Shown here one piece after another: positions 22,608-35,100 of a stretch of DNA of 64,000 bases. This DNA comes from Haliclystus octoradiatus (Eukaryota; Cnidaria; Staurozoa; Stauromedusae; Haliclystidae). A program made the translations under genes and the position numbers. The first letter of the stretch is position 1. The number at the start of each line of letters is the position of its first letter. The stretch covers positions 35,829,024 through 35,893,023 of the forward strand of contig OU744447.1 of the NCBI GenBank assembly GCA_916610825.1. The letters run 5' to 3'. The notes below the pieces were generated by a model. The model was not told the DNA's origin. It ran no database searches and saw nothing but the letters and a program-made list of their open reading frames with translations.

Positions 22608-23324
22608 TAGGGGAGACCGGGGAGACTTGGACCTAGGGAGACATGGGACAAGAGCGTTCCTGATTACCCATGTAAATTATCTTCTAATATCATATGCTGT
22701 ATATCACTTCATTTCAAGTTGTTTCCCTAAATTTCAATAATCCACAATAACTAATTGTCAAAAAATGTTAGTTTACTAGCTTCAGATGATCGTCATACGT
22801 TTTGAGACTTTTCTTTTGATTCAATTAACTTTAGAATAAGTGTTCCATTTCCATTTTGAAAGGTGCCATTGCAAAGGTTTCACTTTGATGAATCACTCGA
22901 TATAAAAATTTGTATACATTCCTGTTGATGAAGAGTGCAGCTTCATTTTTTGCTGGGAAGCCAAACGGGGAGACATCAACAACAAATGGGAAACTAATCA
23001 AATTTGGTGGAGATATGATTTTTTTTCATTTATATGCGCTATATTTGAATTTACTACTTTGTGGAGATAAAGTTGCTAAATCCATTTCAATTAGACTGAT
23101 GACAGGTGCGCCAAGAATCCATGTCACCCCACCGTGTCCCAAGTCTTCCCACTTAAATGGTTGGTCTTCCGCGCTAAATATTTGAAAAAATATCTGATAT
23201 TCTTACCCTTTTGAATTGAGCATTCTGGCTAATTAATGACATAAAATTTGTTACATTTGCGCAACCAGAATAATTTTAATAAATAAAAATGTGAAAACTG
23301 GTCCAAGTCTCCCCGCTCTCCTCT
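22608..23324. mobile_element. Inverted-repeat element with GGGGAGACTTGGACC ends
   Basis: Left GAGACCGGGGAGACTTGGAC and right GTCCAAGTCTCCCCGCTCTC form roughly 26 bp inverted repeats. Subterminal AGACATGGGACA and GTGTCCCAAGTC also pair. No transposase is visible; the target duplication is unclear. Confidence 0.65.
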
Positions 23325-23966
23325 ACATATTTGGAATGCTAGTGCCAGTGAACTATTGTTTCCAAGATATAACCACAAGTCATGCAAATAGATATACATG
23401 CACAAGTCATTATAGATCTTATTCATCCTTTTAATTTCTAAAATTTTTATCAGACGGGTTCAAAATTAAAACAACAATAGGCCTACAAATTAACAGAATT
23501 TGGTATCAACTCCTACTACAGTGAAACCAGTACATAACGGCTATATATTTGTTTACTGTTCAAAACGAATGTCACAAGTCACATTGTATTAGTTTCTAGA
23601 CATGATTTTTGCAGAAAGTAGGACATGTTCAAAGAAATGCCTATGGATTTAAAACTCTAAATGCGGCATTAATTGTAGGCTATTTGTGCAAAGTAATATA
23701 CCTGCGAGGTTCAAGTCTAATTAAGTTTTATAATGAATTTCAAAAATCTAATCATGCCTGACTGAAATATAATTAAATGGAATCAACAAAAAATGAAATA
23801 TTTTACAAAATCGGATTGCGCCTTCCGTGTTAGCAACAATTTAAAATATTTTAAGAAAAAACAATAATTTTAGAATGATTTCCGACATGTAGCCTATACT
23901 CACAGACAGTAATTTTTTTTTAATGAGCTTAAATATGTGTCATAGACCCTAGGCCTACAGATAATT

Positions 23967-26068
23967 TTACTTTGGTGTTTGATGAGATCTTCTATACTGT
24001 CTTTCTTTCACTTCTTTCCAAAGCAAAGGTGGCGATTCATATTTACATTTATCTTCTTTTTTCAATGTTTTTGTTGTAGGTTTATTTAGTTTCTCATTAT
24101 TCCATGATATCGGGTTTGTAAATGTTGGTGATGGACTTGAAGTCCCATCATAATAACCTTTTAATTTCCCACCGGAATAAGCTAGACTACTTGGAATTCG
24201 TTTTGGTTTAGTTTTTGCTTTTTTCAACCATTCCTTATATGCATTTTCATTTTCTAAATTCTTTTCTTTAATTAATTTATACTTTTTTTCTTTATTTAAT
24301 TTGAACTTATTCTCCTCTTTCAATTTTTCGTGTTCTTTTTTCTCCAACCATTCCTTAAAACTTTCTTCTGCTTTCACTTCCAAATAATGTTGACGTTCCT
24401 TTTCTATCATTCTGGCATTTATTTCGCAATATTTTTTTTCTTTTTTCTTTTGTATTTCTTCAAGTTTTTTCTTTGTTAACCATTCTTTACGGTTTTCATT
24501 ACATAAAACACTTGTCACTAATTTTTGTTTATTTTTTAATTCTTGTTCTTCTAATAACATTTTTGCTGCGTGTTTTTCTCGTAATTTCATATGTTGATCA
24601 GCTATAGCTTTTTTAATTACCCATTGTTCCCAAGGTGAAAAATCTTGACTTGTCGATGTATCTAATGTGGTATTTGATTCTGTTGTAGTATTTACAGTTT
24701 TTCTTTCATTGTTTGCGTCGATTGGTGTGCTCATTAAGTTATCATTCTTGACATTCCTTTGTAAATACTTGTCATCTAAATCAGAGTCATTGAGGCTAAG
24801 GTCTGATAATGATGTATTGACTGATCTGTATACAAACAGTGTAATTTTTAAATATTGAATTCATCAGTATAATATGGTCTAGTCTCAAAATAGGTACTTG
24901 GGCCCATAGTGGAATCCATGGATGTTACGCCGGATATATCCGGCGTAGAACTGAGTTGATTTTACGCCAATTTGATTTCTTTGGCGTGGAAATTTGATCA
25001 TTTTCTATAGTTTTCAACTAAATTTGGGCTTTTTGCCGTATCCTTGAATTCTGACTTGGCGTTGCGTAATTTTGGGGTAAATGTCTGGCGTTCCAAATTC
25101 AAGGATTCCACTATGGACTTAGGCCTATAGAATTGAGAATGTTTAACTACACCAAGATGCCTCCTTTGGCCTTAATGCTTGTTTAGCATCGACATAGTTG
25201 TGATTTCAAGAGTGCTCTTATGTTGTACTTTTGGAGTTTACACTCATGCTCTTCGTATATTATTATTGTAGCACACCCGAGATCTCGGTGAAGAGAACCC
25301 TACTCTACAATCTGGACTCGAATTCAGCAATCTTCCAAAATATCTTTTACTTAACCTTTAGTAACAAAAATATCAATTTCAAATGCTGATCATGATGCTT
25401 GCCCAGTTTGCAGAAGGCCGCTTTTTGACAAGATCTTTGGGGCAGTAACGAAATATTCGGCCGTGGGTGGCTGTGTGGCACTGACTGGCCACTGGGTGCT
25501 TTAACAAATTTTCGCCTTCTAGTAGTGGTAGGCTAAGTTTTCCAGAAAAACCTTTTGAGGGCGGCTGGAGCTGCTTAAAATATTATCTCGGGCCTCAGGG
25601 GCAGCTCAGCTCTGCCGAACTCTGCAAACTGGATGCATGCATCATGTTCGCAGTTGCAGCTGCAGGATCTCATTTTACTTTTATCATAATTAGGCGTCCG
25701 TCCTTGAATAGGACTATAAACCAAATTAACCAGGCTTAGAATTCAAAGTAATGTACCTCACATTGAAAACAACAATGAATAGCAGAGTTAATAGAGCTTC
25801 AGCTGTTCAGATCAGACAGAACATTAACAAAAGACAACGAACATGATTAGGCCTACATAATATTTACATGATCATGAACAGCTCAGCTCAAAATTGAGTC
25901 GTAAAGTAGGCTAACTATCACGGTTGGCAATAGTAAAAATAATATAACTTACCTTCCGGATTTCTCTACACTTGATGTGCTTGCATAAAGTGGAGTAAGT
26001 AGCGATCTTGTAGAATCTAAACTCAAACTGTATCTGGAAACAGGAGAAGAACTAAAATCATCCGCCAT
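23967..26068 (-). CDS. CCDC34: CCDC34-like coiled-coil protein, two exons, 324 aa
   Basis: Exon 1 is 26068-25953 (MADDFSSSPVSRYSLSLD...) and exon 2 is 24825-23967; the GT-AG junction joins a phase-2 end to make GRSVNTS. The N-terminal part is Ser/Thr-rich. Then comes SPWEQWVIKKAIAD, followed by a long Lys/Glu-rich helix with recurring KEWL motifs (NRKEWLTKK, FKEWLEKKE, YKEWLKKAK) and a C-terminal Pro/Ser-rich tail with PPLLWKEVKERQYRR. This matches vertebrate CCDC34 (DUF4207-type coiled coil), associated with sperm flagella and cilia; the molecular role is poorly known. Conventional annotators starting at the internal methionine (24734) would miss exon 1. It shares a 72 bp divergent promoter with COPS4. 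Confidence 0.85.
24904..25116. mobile_element. hAT-like MITE in the CCDC34 intron
   Basis: Ends CCATAGTGGAATCC and GGATTCCACTATGG. Flanks ACTTGGGC (24896-24903) and ACTTAGGC (25117-25124) are an 8 bp target duplication with one change. Internal TTGGCGT/ACGCCAA motifs are arranged on both sides. Confidence 0.75.
25125..25950 (-). other. CCDC34 intron, no feature recognised
   Basis: Mixed-composition intron, slightly more GC-rich at 25,260-25,680. No ORF or repeat recognised. Confidence 0.4.
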
Positions 26069-26150
26069 CTTCTATGATTTCAAATAAAATAACAAACCTC
26101 GTATTAGAGTTAGCCTCTGTTTACAATATTTTACTGCAAGATGGCGGACA
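26062..26150. promoter_or_regulatory. Bidirectional CCDC34/COPS4 promoter with paired YY1-like start motifs
   Basis: Only 72 bp (26069-26140) separate the two ATG codons. CCDC34 begins AGAAGATGGCGGATG (minus strand) and COPS4 begins GCAAGATGGCGGACA (plus strand). Each start codon is thus embedded in an AAGATGGCGG word matching YY1. No TATA box is seen. Confidence 0.7.
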
Positions 26151-29100
26151 ACAAGCTGAAAGAAGAACTCCAAGCTCTAGTAACTTCATCCGGTTCTCAC
26201 AAAGATACTACTGAGAAATTTAAAGCTATATTTAATAAAATTGTTTCGATGGACAAACATGAACTTGCTCCTTCATTGAAAGTGTTTATAGAATCAGGTT
26301 TGTATTGTTCTTTATAAATTTTAATAATCAATCATAGATTATTCTCAAAGACTCAAACATAATTACAAAGAAATCTCAATTCAATATGTATCTCTCTCAC
26401 TCTCATGCTCATCGCCTTATTTCAACTGAAACTCTTCAATAATAGACCTACTCAATAATTTAAAAAAAATCAAGATTTATGCAATGGAATTTTACACCCG
26501 ACTTTTTTAAGATGTCTCATTTTATTTGGAGGAAATGAGCCTGGCACTAGTACCAGTGTAATATTAAAAAAAATATATTGATTACCTTACGTTATTATAC
26601 CGAAGAATTCTGTATCATTTTCGTACCTAAAATATTTCAAATGTGCTGCAAAAGATTTGATTACCATGCTAGGTGGTATGTGGTTATAACGTCCAGTCGG
26701 AATATCGTCCATATTCTTTGTTTACAATAACGTCCAGTTGCAAAAAACGTTCTTTCTTCATTTCTGGCTGGATTAATTAATTAATTTAAAAATACATTAG
26801 TGAATTGCTTATTCGTGGAGATGATTGCATCAAATCAGATATTAATCATAAGAATTATAACTTAACCAAAATATGCGCTGGAAGTCGATCGTCGAAGTCG
26901 AATTCGAGTATTACAAATTAAGTTGAACAAATGTTTAAGAGATTAAATAGAAGAGATTTCACAAGACCTCTATTAAACAGACGGTTTATACATCATTTAC
27001 TTATTGTAATTTGACCAAACTTTAATTGGCCTTCATTGGAATGAACGCGTAAAATTTCGAAAATTGACGAAAACAAAACACTAATATTATTGCCCTTGAG
27101 AGTTATTCATGTTTTAAAATTAATATTTATATCAATATTAACTGTAGTTTTTGATTTGTTAAATAACAAAGTGAATTATCTATAGCTGTTAATAAACCTC
27201 CGACCTTTGGAATTGGACGTTATGGTATTCGGTAGGACGTTCTCGGAAATGGACGATATCACCACTGGACGATACGACTGGTAACCTGCTAGGTACTCTG
27301 CCAGATATTTCTTCCAATATTTCATAACCCTGATTTACCCCCAAAATAATGTGATAACAATAGAAATTGGATATTTCGCCTTGAACCACTGGCCATTGGA
27401 GATCTCCAGGGGGAGGCTGGGCACGTCTGATTTACAAAAAATCAGAAAGAAATTTGCGGACAAACTTGAAACTTGGTCTATTGCATCCTGCTTTCCTATG
27501 AATGTGTGTACCACATGGGAATATATATATATATATATATATTAATAATCTTAGAAATTTTAAAACTTGATATTGGCAATTAGATAGTGCTCAATGCTAG
27601 CGAATAGCAGAGCGTAAATAATAGTGATAATAATGAGAAGGTCAAAATAGACACATTCTTTGGTTATAACTCCAAGTTTCATGTTATTAAACGATCATCA
27701 GACAACAACAAAAAATGGGAATCTATATTTTATCAAAATATTGTCAGCTCCAAATCCATCGCATATTCCTGCGTTGCATACTTGCAGAATACAATAGACC
27801 TTGTTTTGAATTTTCCGTAATGTTCTTTCCTTTCTCTGTAAATCAAACTTGCCCTGGAAGGCCAGTGGAATTCAATGTGAATACTTGGTGATCAGTTCAA
27901 ATAATTTTATATTGAATGACATAATTTGAAAACATGGCAGCAAAGATAAATCAATTTTTTCAAAGTGAGGCTACTAAGAGAGACTACCTTCTTCACGTTT
28001 CTTTAACTTTTCGTAGAAATGCGCCACATTGGAAGGAATGAATGGCGAATTAGGGGTGAATGGGTAATTTTTTTTCTCCAAAAATGTGCAGCTGAAAGTC
28101 AGATTGTGTTGTGATTTTGCCATGGCTTGTATTCCTGAAATCACACGTGTGCGACAAAACGCAAGCCCCAGAAATCTAAGGCGTGCGATGGCGTGCGATC
28201 ACTTGTTACCATGACAACACGATAAACCGGTTGTCAGGGCAACACGATTTCAAGCTGTTTTACAAGTCATTTTTACTGGTAATAAATACAAACTAAACAT
28301 CACGTTTATTATTTAAAGTTAAGGATTTTCTATTCAAGCTAAAAAAAATTCTGCTTTTTTAATGTAATATTGAAACAAACACAATTCTGAAAACACTCAC
28401 TTCCTGAAGATCTCATTTCACAGTTATTCACTTGATTGATTCTAATAAAACAGGAAGTTGAAAGGTGATAACTTTTTCCAACAATATCACTCTAGTAACT
28501 TTTTTCAAGGTGTTGAATTTCAATACAATAAAAATTAGGCGAAAGTCAAAACAGTAATCGAATATTCGACAATGCATTATTCGATTCTAATTGAATATTA
28601 ATCAAAATCTCTTGTTCTATTGTTACCATGCAAGTAGACAATAAAAACAGAAACAAAACCTTTTCCACGACTGCAAGAAATGTGTTGAAAACATCAAAAT
28701 CAACTTAACTATCTTTACATAGACTTTGAAAGATTTTGAATACATAGATATAACAGTTTGTTCGCTTAGTTTGCTTCGACATTAGTTTACGGAATTCATG
28801 TTATTCAACGCGCTTTATGTTTCATCACGTCTGTTCGATCAATTAATTGTCATAGCAACAGAGTCTGAAATAGAACTAATGGCGCGTAACATGAGATCTT
28901 CTCTGTTATGGTAATTAGGGGGCGTTCCGTAGACCAATCAAGCATGCAAAAGACGTCGCTTTGAATGATTTGTTGCGTGTTTGATTCGTATTTTATATCG
29001 GCGAAAAGAGCATTTGATTTTGAAGAAAAATTTATCCAAGAAAGGTTGCTTTATATTTGGAAACAAGCATATTTAAAATTAATTTAATTAATCGAATTGC

Positions 29101-32100
29101 ATCCCTAATAAAAATAAATTTTTATTTGCTTTACATTGATAAATTCGAAAAAAGGAAAAGAAAGTAGGCGTGCGATAGATCGCACGCCTTGGAACGCGGA
29201 GGCGTTTGCGGAGGTGTGCGCGTGCGATCGCACGCCTCGGAATACAAGCCATGGATTTTGCACGAGTGGATTACACATTTATTCAAATTCAAATATTTAA
29301 ACAGCTAAATAATCATGGAAATTATGTTGTATTATGTGGATGAAATTGTCTGGCTGGAACTTTAGCTGCTAAGATGATTTCATATGAATAAGCAGAATGT
29401 ATATCAAAAGAATCTTCTCTTATCTGCCTCCAGTGTCCCCAACCACTGTTACAGTAGAGTAATCCGATATTGGTTACATCAAAAAGCGCATCTGGCCATT
29501 AAACTCCCACACATTTCAAAAACATTAACCAACAACGCTGGTGAAAAAAAGTGATAAGTTTAGCTTACATGATATGTGATATATACTGACTAAATCCAAC
29601 AACAAAAGTTATTTTATTCACTGTCCGTCCTCCACTTCTAGGGATGTGAATCGACAGTCAAAACGGTAATCTAATATTCAGCAATTCACTATTCGATTCA
29701 AACTGAATATTATTTGAACTCTTTTGGTCTATTGTTATGCAGGTATCAGCGGCTTTCCCGGGGGGTGACCACCCAGGGGGATTGATTGGCTTGACATGTA
29801 GTCTTTAATACTCAAATATGCCAATCTCCAACGCATGGAATTTTGATATTTTAATTAAGTTATAACAACAGATTTGTACAATTGTGTAATTCTCTGGGTA
29901 TTGTAGTTGAATGTTTTGTAAGAAAATTAAAATAATTCATCATTTTCAATACTTTTTTGTCCTTGTGGGGAGGGGGATTATTATTTTTAAAGTTGATAAA
30001 TGTTTCAATAATGTTGCTGTGTTTATGAATAACGCAAAAACTTAATATCAAAAGTAAAAGCTACACAACTTTAATCATGCGTGTGGAAAATGACATTACA
30101 AAGATAAATCACAATCTGAGAAAGATACTTTTTCTTTCCATGCGAGAAACAGAAAGCACCAACAAACAACAACACCGTTATAACAATACTGTATGTAGCC
30201 TGCGTACCAACCCCTACGTTTTTTCGGAAACCATAGGGTCTGTGAACTAATATGTGATTTTCAGCCCAACAAGTTCCCATGAGTTTGAGATATAATTTAT
30301 GCATTACGTTGTCTTATCATTAAGATCATTGTCGCCGCTGATAACTATGACGTGTTTGACGAAGAGTTGTGATTCTATGACAATTGATGTTTTGTGACAG
30401 TGTGTGAATTGGAGTGTGAATAATTTACCAAATTTATATAGGTGCTATTTTCAATGGGCTGAGAATCACAAATTAATTCACAGACCCTATGGTTTTAGAA
30501 ATAAACCTCGGGGCTGGTACGCAGGCTATACTGTATGTTGATTATACTAATTACAATGATATGTTTTTCAAAGTTGTAGGTCTACATTTGACATAGAAAA
30601 CTTTCCTAGACATACAAACATACACATTCACAGACTCTGACATTTATAGGTATAGATCACAATTAAAAGCTGTAAAAACATCTATACATGTTGTAGGCTA
30701 ATCATTGGATAAATGTAGGAAGCAAAAACTAGGATCCTGCTAAAGAAAAGTGAAAACTAGATTATATTATCGGAATATGAACAAGCAGATTGTGTTTTAA
30801 TTGTATTTTTAGTTGTCCAAGAGAACGTCAGTGTTGTTGTATCAAGACAATTAATATTTGAATTATGTAATGAACTTAATAATTTGGATCCAGATACAGC
30901 CAAGAATGTTTGTCATTTCACTCTTGATATGCTACATGCTAGAGCTATCTCTTTTGAAGAATTGGTAAGTAGGCTATAATCTTTACTTATAAATTCCGTT
31001 GTATCTTTGTGTGTAGGCTACAATGTATGTTTGTATGCGTTAAACTCAGTCAATGTAAACATCAAACCTTCAAGAGGCATATCACTATTTTTCTGATTTA
31101 TTGGTCAAACAAAAGAATTGGGAAGAAAATTGTGAAGTTCCTCTAGAATTTCACAAGGCCGCACCTTTTGTCAGTGACTGGTTTTATCTGTGTTATCAAA
31201 TTCTAAAATTAATCTGAAGCTGAATTAAAGAAGCAGCGCAATATGAAAGGAAAATGAAAGGAATCCGTTGGTTTTCACAGTTAATGTGGTCCCTCTAGGA
31301 AGTCAATTATAAACCCACAATATACCAGCAAAGCAGCTAAGAATCGTCAGTTATGTATAGAATAGAGGTGTACATTGGATCAGATTAGATAGGGCCTACT
31401 AGTTATCCAGATGCACAGAAATCTAAGCGACTACCGGATACTATCTGATTAGAATGAAAGTGATCCGGATATAATTCAAAAATTTAGTTTCAGATTTGTT
31501 TAGATTTTGCCAATTATTCAACATGGCGAAATTTTCCCAGGAATAAATACACAATATTTTAGAATGATTTCTTAGTTTGAACGCGTATTAGCAGAGGTAT
31601 TTAATGCTGAATCTACCCTATTTTCGATCAGTCACTTTTTTCAAACTCGGTAAAGAATTGATTTTTAATACTTGCGGTTTCACAACTTCCGGGGTGTTTC
31701 CTGGAGTCAGGGAGGCATTATGTTAATTGTCAGGGTGTCATTATAACCAGCAATGTATAACCCTATTACTCTAAAATATCCAGCATCGATCTTATTTTCA
31801 AAATGGTTTGACATGCTATTTGTTTATTCCAGGTTGTAGCAATTCGTCAACATCTTGCAAAATTATATGAAAGTGAAGAAAACTGGAATATGGCAGCTAG
31901 TGCACTGGTCGGGATGCCTTTGGAAACTGGACAAAAGTAAGAAAAAACCATGCACCTAGTCCTGCATTTGAAATCTTGTTGTTCAAAATAAAATTCCTTG
32001 ATGTTCAACCAATATGCCTTTTTATTAATATTTTTACATTTTCAGCTGTACTGTGTTTGACAGTTTTGCTACCTCTTAATAACCAGCTACTTAAGTAGTG

Positions 32101-35100
32101 CTGTATATATGGTTGATTGACAGTCACCTCTAAAGTAGTGTGTGCTTGTGGACCTATGGTCACCCTCACATCGTGTGATCACCCTCTCATTTCGCTAACT
32201 ACTATCTCGAGCGCTAGACGCGCTACCATGCGCTACCATGCTGGTAATCATTATAGTTTTTAGGATTAAATTAATTCTACCGAAGTATAGTTAGAATTTG
32301 ATAACTTTGTTTACCAAAATGTGGCATTACACTCATTAGTTGTTACAGTGTAGCTCGTTAATGATATTGTCCTTGTGCAGTTAAAAATCTTAAAATTACC
32401 TAAGAGGTCTGTGATCAAGGTTTGATAAAATATATTTCCTTCTTCAATCCTCAATTCTCAAAACATCCCTGCAAAAAAAGTTTATGATTTCATGAAGCCA
32501 CAAACAAATGTTCATGAACTGATCATGAACTCATGGATTTTTTTCAAAGGGAATATCTCTGGAATGTTGATTTGTAAATTTCATAGGATTCGAATATAAT
32601 TGAAATATTAAAAATATACTGAAGAATTTCGGACTTTTCTCAGCCTTCCAGAATCATTCCAGAATCCTGACTCCAGGATTCCAAGCCAAGAATGCGGCTT
32701 TTATCAGGCCCTGGCTCAGATGTAAGAGGTGCACTGGTAGCCCAGTGGCATAGTGTCCGGAGGCAAGGGTTCGATCCCTCGTCGGTTCACATATAGTTGT
32801 ATTTCTCTGTAAATCTGTTCATGTCCCCCAAATAAACAAGCATTTGTGCTTACGGGGTAACTATCAGTTACATTATCTGTAGTTAACTGAAAAAAGTAAT
32901 ATTATTATATAAATTGACCACAACCAAATCCTGTTACCTTTATATACAGGGTTGATTCAATTGAAAATCCTATTATAGACAAACCAATATTGACCTTTAT
33001 AGACAGGTGACCGCTATATAGAGGTGATTAATATAGAAAGTTTGATTGTATCTGATTTTATGACATAGTTTAACCTTTCAGAAATGTTTATGCTATCATT
33101 GCAACTGTTCATTCCTCATTGTTTTTATCGACTCCAGACAGTATCCTTGTGATTTTAAATTGATGACCTATCTTCGAATCGCACAACTCTATCTGGAAGA
33201 TGACGATTCTATTCAAGCAGAAGCATATATAAATCGTTCGTCTGTTCTACAGGCAGAGACAGAAGATAAAGGGTTACAAATACTTTATAAAGTAAGTTCT
33301 GTTTTCAAATGTAAACTTTTCTAGTGCTATTAGTGATGAAAGTATTGTGTAGTATTCACATTGAGTACATGGTATTCTTTCTACCTTCGAATTCATTTAT
33401 TCAGCATAGGAATTTTATGCAGCCGATTGACTCACAGCCTCCCAAACCCAAGAAATAGCCGGGCATTAACATCAGTTCAGTCTCTTAAAAAGAGCAGCAT
33501 TGACTGGTGGTCGCTACAAGCTCAGCTTGAATTAAGCTTAGTGTAAATTCAGCGATCAATGTCAGGCTTAAAATTTCAAGTTTCTGCATGTTTCTTGGCA
33601 CAGAAACAAACACATGGCAAACACATGCATGAGTCTAAGCGCTTAGAGCCCACTGGTCATTTCTGCCTCTTTAACAAGTTTTTAACAGCTGCATTGCAGG
33701 CCTACACTTTCTTTGGCATATTCCAATAATGTCAACAATCCTACTTTGTTTTAAATGCTGTAATCAAAAAGGGAATAAAATTATATTATATTATAAGGAT
33801 ATATTTTTTCCACCAACAATGGCATCTGTTAGCATCACGAAAATGACCTACTATGCCACCACTATTTTGTTTAATCTTGTTCAATGCTTTGTGTATTATT
33901 CCATAGGTATGTTATGTTAGAATGCTTGACTACAAAAGAAAGTTTATCGAAGCAGCACATCGATATCTTGACCTATCATACATCGCCACTGTCCATGAAA
34001 ACGAACGCATGGAAGCGTTAAAGCATGCATTTGTATGTACAATCTTAGCATCAGCAGGTAGGATTCGGCAGAGCCATCTATTTACAAGAGTTGGGACACT
34101 TATGCCATTTTTGTATCTTTTTGCCTGGACCCGAGCACGTTTTTAACAGTGCGCATGTGCAGGAGAATGTTGCGTGTTTTTTCAGCCATATTGTATTGTA
34201 TTTTTTCGCGTGTTTCACTTGAAATGATTGAGAACCCGTTTCCGAAAGAACAAAGATGGCATCCAAAAATCACGTGACTGGCATCTGTCCAATTGGAGGC
34301 GATAGCGACACATGAAAGCGTGTCCCAACTCTTTTAAATAGATGGCTCTGGGATTCGGTTGTCGGTATTGTCCATACCATATCATCATCTATTTGCCTAC
34401 TTCCACTGACGTATTTGAAGTTGATAATTCAAATTCTATATATAGATTTCTGACATGGCTAGTTATTATTATTATTATTATGTGGCCATGTTATGGGAGG
34501 ATTAGATCAGATGGCAGAGCAACCGTTCTTTAGATCTGATCATATCTGATCCACTGTGGTTCAAATACCCCAAAGGTTAACTCAGCCTTGACTTTATCTA
34601 AAACATCAAATGAATACCATTTAAGGATAATATATAGATTTCTGGCATGGCTAGTTATTATTATTATTATATGGCCATATTATGGGAGGATTAGATCAGA
34701 TGGCAGAGCAACCGTTCTTTAGATCTGATCATATCTGATCCACTGTGGTTCAAATACCCCAAAGGTTAACTCAGCCTTGACTTTATCTAAAACATCAAAT
34801 GAATACCATTTAAGGATAATATATAGATTTCTGGCATGGCTAGTTATTATTATTATTATATGGCCATATTATGGGAGGATTAGATCAGATGGCAGAGCAA
34901 CCATTCTTCAGATCTGATCATATCTGATCCACTGTGGTTCAAATACCCCAAAGGTTAACTCAGCCTTGACTTTATCTAAAACATCAAATGAATACCATTT
35001 AAGGATAATATATAGATTTCTGGCATGGCTAGTTATTATTATTATTATATGGCCATATTATGGGAGGATTAGATCAGATGGCAGAGCAACCATTCTTCAG

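Noticed and set aside
23967..24734. CCDC34 as a single-exon gene starting at 24734
   Set aside because: The frame is open upstream to an acceptor at 24825 and joins in phase to an exon with a start codon in the shared promoter.
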